In this document: in pieces, positions 57,713-64,000 of the stretch
How positions within the stretch are numbered: the first letter of the stretch is position 1
Layout: each line of letters opens with the position of its first letter
Origin: Undaria pinnatifida
Taxonomy: Eukaryota; Sar; Phaeophyceae; Laminariales; Alariaceae
NCBI GenBank assembly: GCA_012845835.1
Contig: JABAKD010000002.1
Location: forward strand, 5,640,106-5,704,105
Reading direction: 5' to 3'
Length of the DNA: 64,000 bases
Position numbers and translations under genes: made by a program
Notes under the pieces: generated by a model
The model's input: only the letters and a program-made list of their open reading frames with translations
Databases searched by the model: none
What the model was told of the DNA's origin: nothing

Positions 57713-58138
57713 TCTCCCTAGACCTATTCATTTTCTCACGCTCTCCACTTGACGAGCCTTAGACCGCTCCCTAAAAATGATTTGGCGGGGGGCGGGGGGT
57801 TGCTACGTGTACCCTACGAACGATCCTATGACCTAGGAGTACAACGAAAAAAACAAAATTGGGGGAAAAAAAAATAAAGATTTCTCATTATTATTCTGCG
57901 TTAAGAAGATCCTTTTACGTATGCAACGAAAAATATCGAGGAAAAAACTATAACAATTTCCGCGACAATTCTGCGTTAACGGAAGCTCCGTTGTTCAGGA
58001 ACGGTTTCAGCTAGTTAAGTGCAAACTCCTTCTCAGCAGCGCGCGCCCCCGCCATCGAGATAACGATAGGCGCGTTCCACGATGTAGGGGGTAGCATGTC
58101 TCACTGATGGGTCTCTTACAGGCTACCAGGTAACATGT

Positions 58139-58396
58139 GACGCATGCTACGATATAAAGGTATACCTTTTTTTGGCGAAAAATGGCTCTTTAACCCAAAA
58201 TCGTCGGAAATACGCCCCATTTATTTTGCATTGATTTTCGTCGTGTTTCCAGGCCATGGGATTTTTCATCCGAACCGGTATCATAGCGATTTTTTTGTTG
58301 TTTCCAAATCAGCTTTTTTTGGCAAAGGTCTTAAGCGATCCCAAATTCAGCGAAACCTCTCAGAAAAAGTCGTGGTGCACGTCTATCGTACCATGT
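58139..58396 (-). mobile_element. M1 MITE, inverted
   Basis: Ends GACGCATGCTACGATATAAAG and GTCTATCGTACCATG enclose reverse landmarks CTTTAACCCAAAATCGTC and AGGTCTTAAGCGATC. Confidence 0.84.
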
Positions 58397-58498
58397 GTTT
58401 TGCCAGGTGTATTGTAGCATGTTGTAGCGTGTTATAGCATATTGTACTATGACGCATTCTACGGCAAAGAAAGGCGCACCGTTCGGTTTATGGGGCTG

Positions 58499-58772
58499 CC
58501 ACGTGCTACGATCTAGAAGTTTTCTCGCTGTTTTCCCGAGGATGTGTCCTTCTTAACCCAAAAACCGAATCGGAGAAAAACAAAACTGCCTTTAATATGA
58601 CACCTGGCACCGGATGAAAAATCCTATGGCCATTGTGTACACAGCGAGAATCATGCACAATAAAAAATACATGGGGCGTATCTCCGACGATTTGGGGTTA
58701 AGGAGCGCCGTCATCCGGAAACCATTTCAGACTAAAAGTGCTACTACTACTACCTCCATCGGAGCACGCCTC
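58499..58772 (+). mobile_element. M1 MITE
   Basis: Ends CCACGTGCTACGATCTAGAAG and CCTCCATCGGAGCACGCC enclose forward landmarks CCGACGATTTGGGGTTAAGG and CGGAAACCATTTCAGAC. Confidence 0.82.
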
Positions 58773-59261
58773 TTCATAGCTCGTCGCTTCGGGGGCTCTA
58801 CACCATTCGTTGGTACCTCACGCGGTAACGTGTTTGGGGTACATTGAGCATGAATCCCGCTGAGACCGAAACCACGGCCTGGAGGCACTAAAAAAAAGCA
58901 GATTATTCTTGCGAGACAATAGGTAAGATTCCGATAATTTTGGGTAGAGGCAGCGCGCCGTCCGTCAAATTTATTCAGGAAAAATTCTGACCAAAAAAAC
59001 GTGCAAGAATCTTGTCGCAGTGCACGCGTCCTAGATACACAATATAGTCGTAAAAACAATAAACTAGTGAGTTTTCTGCTCGTACGAATACATGTCTCCG
59101 GTTGGATAGACCTGTACGCCATAGGATTGAATAATATGGAACTTAGGCCTCTACTACCCGGTATACGTTCGGTGGTATACTGCATGCCACATGGGAATGA
59201 CGATCGAGTGCATTGCACTTTCATTGCTGCCCCGTTGTGGGCTTGTTGGCGGGGTATAGAC

Positions 59262-59530
59262 CCAGGCTACGGTACCATAAGGGTCCCCTTTTTGGGCCTT
59301 TAATTTCAGTGGTCACTCGCGCGAGTAACCCCTTTGTTCCTTTGCGATCTTACGTTTTCTTCGTGTTGTGTATTGACGAGATCAATCCGCAAGACAAAGT
59401 TAATCTAAGCTGCGCCAAAACAACTGCCCAAACCACTTTCATCCGCGAGGTGCAGAGTCACTCGTGCGACTGGCTCAAACACACAACCAGCAAACATGGG
59501 GGTATGATACTACAATAATACCGTAGTCTT
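59262..59530 (+). mobile_element. P-family MITE
   Basis: GGCTACGGTACCATAAGGGT at the left and ATAATACCGTAGTC at the right are the ends. TCACTCGCGCGAGTAACCCC and GAGTCACTCGTGCGACTGG lie inside. Confidence 0.78.
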
Positions 59531-59659
59531 CGTCTATATAACGGAGAGCTCCCTGGACTCATCAGGAGCCATAATCCACAAACGAAAAGACGGCCGGCGA
59601 TAACACACGACTACGGTAGAAGAGGGAATACCCTACGTTTGACCACCGGGTTTGAGCCA

Positions 59660-59929
59660 CTCGTCGTTCTACGGTAGCCCCGCCAACTTTCCTTTAACGA
59701 AATCGCCGGTTTCAAAACCAGCGCTCTACCGGTCGTATATCTTCTTAAATACGTTGTCCCTCGACAACGACACCCTCCCCGACGTCGTCGATCAGTAAAA
59801 AACCTTGAACACAAGAAACTATGTGGATTCTATTTTTTCCCATAGTATCCTTCCTTGTGTCGAGCAACCATGAAACGTTCGTTAAAGACAATAGCTGTTT
59901 TTTGGGGGTGGCTATCGTAGAAACAGTCA
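59660..59929 (-). mobile_element. M2 MITE, inverted
   Basis: CTCGTCGTTCTACGGTAGCC and GGTGGCTATCGTAGAAACAG are the ends. Reverse landmarks CGCCGGTTTCAAAACC and CCATGAAACGTTCGTTAAAG are present. Confidence 0.8.
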
Positions 59930-60239
59930 AGAGTGACTCTGTATCATCATCCCGGACGAAAATACTTTAGGCGGTGCTTTTTGGCGCAGCGCGTATCTTA
60001 CCATTCCGTTGCGGAGTCGCATCGCAAAGTTGAGAACAGCGTACCGAATACTAAGACCGCAAAGGGAACGGGAGGGTCACTCGCGCGAGTGACCCAGGAG
60101 GGCCACTCCAAAAAAAAAACTCAAAAGAGACCCCCCCATCGTATCATTGATCGTGAACAATCGCACGGCCTACACCGTAAAGGCGCACCAAGCATATTCT
60201 GAGGCGAGGGTCCTCTCTTTAAGGAGATCTTTTCTGCCT

Positions 60240-60605
60240 TCTTCTGAGGAAAAAACTGATATTGAGTGGGCTGAAAGGGCAACCCGATGAACACACACCA
60301 CCCGATGGTCTATAGGTATGTACATCGAAAATAAAATCACATTTTTTTGCGGAAAAAGAATGACATTAATTCCGACGGCTTTTGGGTGAAGAAGCCCCCA
60401 CGCGTGCTACGATAGAGGTATACCTTTTCTTGGCGAAAATGGTTTTTGAAGGACGGAGCCCATTAACCCAAAATCGTCGAAAATGGGCCAGTTTTTTCAT
60501 TTTGATTCTCGTCAACGAAATTCCGATGGTTTTGGGTTAAGGAGCCTTGTCTTTCAGAAAATATTTCAGCCGAAAAATACCACCTCCAATTGTAGCAAGA
60601 ATCAG
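60240..60605. mobile_element. M1 fold-back derivative plus truncated copy
   Basis: At 60399 a TIR CACGCGTGCTACGATAGAGG opens an inverted half (CATTAACCCAAAATCGTCG). Near 60510 this switches to a forward half (ATTCCGATGGTTTTGGGTTA), ending CCTCCAATTGTAGC. The two halves are both the right part of M1, head to head. A truncated forward M1 fragment precedes it (60240-60398). Confidence 0.7.
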
Positions 60606-60713
60606 TGGATTTTTTTTTAGTTCATCGTCAGCCGAAAAGCACTGCAATAGAATATCAGGATTTCCGCGGATCATGACCAAGCCCGCGGGTCGGGTTCTGA
60701 GGTTTTCTTAGGA

Positions 60714-60810
60714 CTAATTCTACGACCCCCCCCCCCCCCCCCAAAAAAAAAAACAGCGATTTTATATTACGACGAATATTTCATGTCGGCTCAACACGAA
60801 GCATAGATCT
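60714..60810 (+). mobile_element. M2 MITE, 5' fragment
   Basis: ACTAATTCTACGACCCCC, a long C run, an A run and ATATTTCATGTCGGCTCAAC match the first third of M2. Confidence 0.6.
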
Positions 60811-60834
60811 TCATATATATATTTGTCTTGACTC

Positions 60835-61450
60835 GGGTGGGGGGAATGTTGCGACGGTGGAATGATATATACCCCCATTTTCCCCACCCGGTTTGAGGCA
60901 TTTCATACTCTCATTTTCATCACCGAATTTGAGGCATTCCACACCCCCATTTTCACCACCGTGTTTGAGGCATTTCATACCCCCATTTTCACCACCGGTT
61001 TGAGGCATTTTCATACCCCCATTTTCACCACCGGTTTTGAGTCATTTCACACTCTATTTTCACCACCCGGTTTGAGGCATTTCATACCCCCATTTTCACC
61101 ACCGGGTTTTGAGGCGTTTCATACCTCCATTTTCACCACCGGGCTTTGAGGCATTTCATACCTCCATTTTCACCACCCGGTTTGAGGCATTTCATATCCC
61201 CATTTCCACCACCGGTTTTGAGGCATTTCACCCCTCGCACGTGTGACTCTGTAGCTTGCTGACAAAAAACACTGTGCAGACAATTGTTTGGCGAAGTGCA
61301 CAGCTTACCATTTTATTGTGGATGATGTCCCAAGATCAACACGGCACGAAAGGTTAAAAGACCGGAAACGAACAGGAGAGTAACTCGCGCGCTAGTGACC
61401 CCAAGCCACTGGGAAAGAACACACACACAACTGACCTCCATACCGTAGCC
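60835..61450 (-). mobile_element. P-family MITE with an internal minisatellite
   Basis: The left part has GGTGGGGGGAATGTTGCGAC, like the copy at 54427. The right part has CTCGCACGTGTGACTC, AACTCGCGCGCTAGTGACCC and CATACCGTAGCCAAGGCC. The minisatellite at 60887-61228 separates them, doubling the element's length. Confidence 0.75.
60887..61228. repeat. Minisatellite, about 38-base unit, nine copies
   Basis: Units follow TTTGAGGCATTTCATACCCC then CATTTTCACCACCGG with minor variation. The units are contiguous, so it is a tandem repeat inside a P element. Confidence 0.88.
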
Positions 61451-61476
61451 AAGGCCTTGGACTTTTGCAGCAAAGT

Positions 61477-61600
61477 ACGATGGAGCGATGACGCCGGGGT
61501 GACAAGGGGCACCACCGCATTTCAGGAGATACGGTAGGGAGCTGGTTTCAAAACCGGCGACATCGATACAGGAATGATGTGGGGACTACCATAAGACGAC
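61477..61600 (+). mobile_element. M2 MITE, 3' fragment
   Basis: GATGACGCCGGGGTGACAAG, GGGAGCTGGTTTCAAAACCG and a degraded GGGGACTACCATAAGACGAC end are seen. Confidence 0.65.
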
Positions 61601-62062
61601 ACTTCGGATCGATTCAGGTCTCGGGTCAGGAAGTTTTCGATATACCATCGGTCGAGTTGGGTCGGGAGTCAGAACGTTTTCAAGTATGACTCGTCAGGCC
61701 GGGTCAACCTGGCTCGATTCGACCCGCGATAAGTGGCCGGACCCGTGACCAAGCACTGAAAAAATGTCCTCAGAGTCACGAGCTTCAGCATCGGTGACTT
61801 TCATAAAGATCGTCATCAGATGCCGTAGCACGCACGATATATTGCCGGGGGTGTGGCGAGAGTAGTTTGCTGCCCGCAGCCCTGTCATTATACCAGCGTG
61901 GCACTCTCTTCGCACAGTGCTGCGATTCAATGAGGATAGTTATGAGGGATCGAACCGACCAAGGTCGAGGCAGAGGGGTCACTTTTTTGCGGCCTTTTTT
62001 CTTTTATCGACTCACAAAACCGCGCACGCGAGGGGGTTCTGCACCAATAACTTTATCAACTT

Positions 62063-62400
62063 TGACGCATGCTACGATGATAGAGGTAGCATTTTTTTTC
62101 GCTATTTTTTTTGTGTCTGAATGGCGGGCTCCTTAACACAAATTCGTCGGAAATGGACCACTTTGTTTTGCATGATTCTCGTTGTGTACCTCTAGGCCGT
62201 GTAACACAAATTCGTCGGAAATGGACCACTTTGTTTTGCATGATTCTCAATGTGTACCTCTAGGCCGTGTGATTTTTTCATCCGGGATCATAGCAGTTTC
62301 ATTTTCTCTCCAAATCAGTTTTTGGGAGAGGTATTAAGCTCCTAAATTCTGCAACCTCAGAAAAAAAAACGTGGTTCCCACCTCTATCGTAGGGTGCGTC
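62063..62400 (-). mobile_element. M1 MITE, inverted, with internal 69-bp tandem duplication
   Basis: Ends GACGCATGCTACGATGATAG and CCTCTATCGTAGGGTGCG bound the copy. TAACACAAATTCGTCGGAAA recurs at 62133 and 62202, so a 69-base segment is doubled. Confidence 0.85.
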
Positions 62401-62444
62401 TTTTGACCAACTTCACGGTCGTGGGGGGTACCCCCATCTTCGCC

Positions 62445-62690
62445 GCCTGGCCTTCACCAGTGGCGCGAGTTACTCTGCACCTCACTGACAATATCCCGTT
62501 AGGCAGCTCTTGTTCGGCGCGGCATATGCAGCTAACCGTTCCACTGGGGGTTTATATCGAAACATTAAGGCAGCAGGATAGCCTATGCTGTTGGCAAGAA
62601 GGAGGGGGGTCACTTGCGCGAGTGACCCGGAGCACCCGCTGCAAAGAAAAAAAGACCGCAAAAGGGACCCCTCTAACCGTAGCATTGGCC
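62445..62690 (-). mobile_element. P-family MITE
   Basis: GTGGCGCGAGTTACTCTGC, TCACTTGCGCGAGTGACCCG and terminal CCCTCTAACCGTAGC are in the order expected of an inverted copy. Confidence 0.65.
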
Positions 62691-62795
62691 TTTTATGCGC
62701 TCGTTGCGCGCGCCGACCTCATGAGGCTGTGATTTTCAGTTTCCCGGGAAGCCTCGCCATGGAATTCTTTGTTTTCTGCTGACCAAAGCTACACG

Positions 62796-63070
62796 GTAGG
62801 GGGGTGGGTTCAATTACAAGGGACCTTTTTTTGCAGCGGCTTGGGGTCACTCGCGCGAGTGACCCCCCCTACCTGTTCTTTGCGGTCATAGGCTTTCGTG
62901 CTGTTTTGGTGTTTTGTTACATGAATCCTTGATGGGATGGTTAGCTACGTTACGCCCAACTACCCACCTAATAACGCGCTTTGGTCAGTGAGACCTGTAC
63001 AGAGTCACTCGTGCGACTGCTGAACACCAACCAGGTAGTGAAGAAGGGGGGTACCCCCTACCGTAGCCTT
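62796..63070 (+). mobile_element. P-family MITE, best preserved copy
   Basis: Left end CTACACGGTAGGGGGGTGGG and right end CCCCCTACCGTAGCCTTGC are inverted. Inside are the perfect palindrome TCACTCGCGCGAGTGA and the partial GAGTCACTCGTGCGACT. About 275 bases, no coding capacity. Confidence 0.85.
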
Positions 63071-63119
63071 GCTCTGCTGGTCCCGTCAAAACATGATTCG
63101 TCGGTTTTCGAACGAAATG

Positions 63120-63345
63120 CCATATAGCCATCCGACGGTCGGAGTGCAGCACAGATTCTAAGAATTTTCTGAGCTCCTAACATGAAGAGTGTTATAGGGC
63201 TTAGTTTGGGTAAGCTATTGGTGAACTTTTTGCAAGTCGGCCAAACGGACTAATACCCCACTTACACCGGGCACCTTAACAAAGAGCTCAATATATCACC
63301 CGAAAAACCACTTCGAAGGCATTCGTCCGCGCAACCCGACCAATT
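63120..63345 (+). repeat. C-family repeat interrupted by an S element
   Basis: AGCCATCCGACGGTCGGAGT and GAGCTCCTAACATGAAGAG start the element. S sequence (about 63188-63283) interrupts it, and GAGCTCAATATATCACCCGA resumes with ATTCGTCCGCGCAACCCGAC. Confidence 0.7.
63188..63283 (-). repeat. S element, solo direct-repeat unit
   Basis: GGGCTTAGTTTGGGTAAGC through CGGACTAATACCCCAC matches the inverted S repeat. It sits inside a C element. Confidence 0.65.
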
Positions 63346-63573
63346 TACAGGTTTTGGTATTGATCACGGGTTCTCATTTAATTGTCTGTGTTGTAGACTG
63401 TGTTCCCCCGAAATGAACACAATCTCACACCCATGCGTGGTCTTTTCTACGGCCTGGAAACCCTTTGGGCACGACCGTCTTTCGATGTGGAAAGGGCGAA
63501 TAGTGCGTAGATTTACAATTTGACAACGCTACTTGCACGCGCGCGTATGTATATTATTATTCCACCCCAACAG

Positions 63574-63642
63574 GCCGGGGAAACCCTAATGAAGGAAGCG
63601 CTGGGCAAAGAGCAGCAGGAGGAGGTCTTGAAGGCCTCGAAG
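63574..63642 (+). CDS. Possible later exon of gene B
   Basis: A 69-base open stretch (23 codons, phase 0) lies between acceptor tccaccccaacag and donor TCGAAG|GTAGAG. It encodes GETLMKEALGKEQQEEVLKA. Phase agrees with exon IV, but 7.7 kb separates them and there is no counterpart in gene A. It could belong to another gene. Confidence 0.35.
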
Positions 63643-63799
63643 GTAGAGACAAATATCGCTCGGTCAAACGCCATTCTTTTCAAAAAATATCACCATTAGG
63701 TTTCGGTTTGTCGTGTAATGTGAATTAATTACAGGTATCGTATCTGGGTGGGTTCTCTTTTTCCTGATGGGTAGAGTTCGGGTATATAGGTTCCTTTCG

Positions 63800-64000
63800 A
63801 AAGGGTTTCCCTTGCACCCGTTCCGCGCGGTAGGGTTGCAGCAGGAACTTATGGGCTCCTAACGTGATGAGCTCAAAATAGCTCACCTGAAGATGAGCTC
63901 AAAATAGCTCACCTGAAGCGTGACTTTGAAGGTCTTTGTTGGTTCGCGCGGACCCCGATCAATGCTTCTATGCTCTATCCCCAAAAACATACACTCGTAA
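63800..64000 (+). repeat. C-family repeat at the window edge
   Basis: GCGCGGTAGGGTTGCAGCAG, GGCTCCTAACGTGATGAGCT, AGCGTGACTTTGAAGGTC and CATACACTCGTAA match C. A 26-base piece, GATGAGCTCAAAATAGCTCA and following bases, is doubled at 63866 and 63892. Confidence 0.65.

Larger units (their letters stand above)
46260..63642 (+). other. Gene span B: divergent paralogue of gene A
   Basis: Exons on the plus strand: I 46260-46844, II 50701-50829, III 53535-53722, IV 55750-55846, and a possible later exon at 63574-63642. The 333 residues of exons I-IV carry a LOTUS-like domain (about 18-86), an Ala/Pro/Thr-rich linker (about 87-125) and an EXD1-like exonuclease domain (about 137-333). Active-site positions read Q178-L-E180, H241-D242, D265, and S323/A327 for the YxxxD pair, so catalysis is probably lost. 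Exon lengths II-IV match gene A exactly. The start codons of A and B lie about 2.5 kb apart. The gene probably continues past the right edge. Confidence 0.8.

Noticed and set aside
60887-61228. Regular array that might suggest a CRISPR
   Set aside because: Units are contiguous and diverged, without unique spacers, and lie inside a MITE of a eukaryotic genome.

Overview
The window looks like nuclear DNA of a photosynthetic eukaryote with intron-rich genes. It has no bacterial-style gene packing. Coding sequence is limited to short exons (70-590 bases) with GT..AG borders and phases that fit, separated by introns of about 0.5-10 kb filled with short non-autonomous repeats and long G runs. A nuclear gene of the plastid/cyanobacterial Ycf45 family points to an alga or plant. 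The repeat-filled introns and poly-G tracts make a brown-alga-like stramenopile my best guess, but the sequence does not prove this.

Layout. (1) 1-8.1 kb: no gene recognised; repeats and one strong hairpin. (2) 8.1-24.9 kb, minus strand: a Ycf45/SPD1-type P-loop NTPase gene. Nine exons were placed by protein-family similarity and all their phases match. Its extreme N-terminus was not found. (3) about 29.8-43.8 kb, minus strand: gene A, a protein with a LOTUS/OST-HTH-like domain followed by an EXD1/Egalitarian-like 3'-5' exonuclease domain. (4) 46.3 kb to beyond the right edge, plus strand: gene B, a divergently transcribed paralogue of A. Exons II, III and IV of A and B have identical lengths (129, 188 and 97 bases) and phases, although their introns differ completely in size and content. 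In both proteins the exonuclease catalytic residues are partly replaced, and differently in each, so both look like RNA-binding pseudo-nucleases.

Everything else is mainly repeats. M1 is a roughly 250 bp MITE with TIR GTGCTACGATAGAGGT (about 20 copies). M2 is a roughly 250 bp MITE ending in TTCTACGATAG/CTACCGTAGAA. P is a roughly 290 bp MITE ending in CTACCGTAG with internal TCACTCGCGCGAGTGA palindromes. C is a lower-copy family with CCACGGTAGGG. H is a 1.2-3.4 kb G-run-rich element. S is a tRNA-related element with about 80 bp direct repeats. M1, M2 and P share the terminal core CTAC(G/C)(A/G)TAG, and C carries a near match, which suggests a common transposase. No transposase gene was recognised. 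Several elements are nested, folded back on themselves, or have bred minisatellites.

Functionally, the Ycf45-like ATPase is probably plastid-directed, because its land-plant relatives act in plastid development. The A/B pair is probably connected with RNA or small-RNA metabolism, by analogy with animal LOTUS and EXD1 proteins. No operon-like link between the two gene groups is visible.
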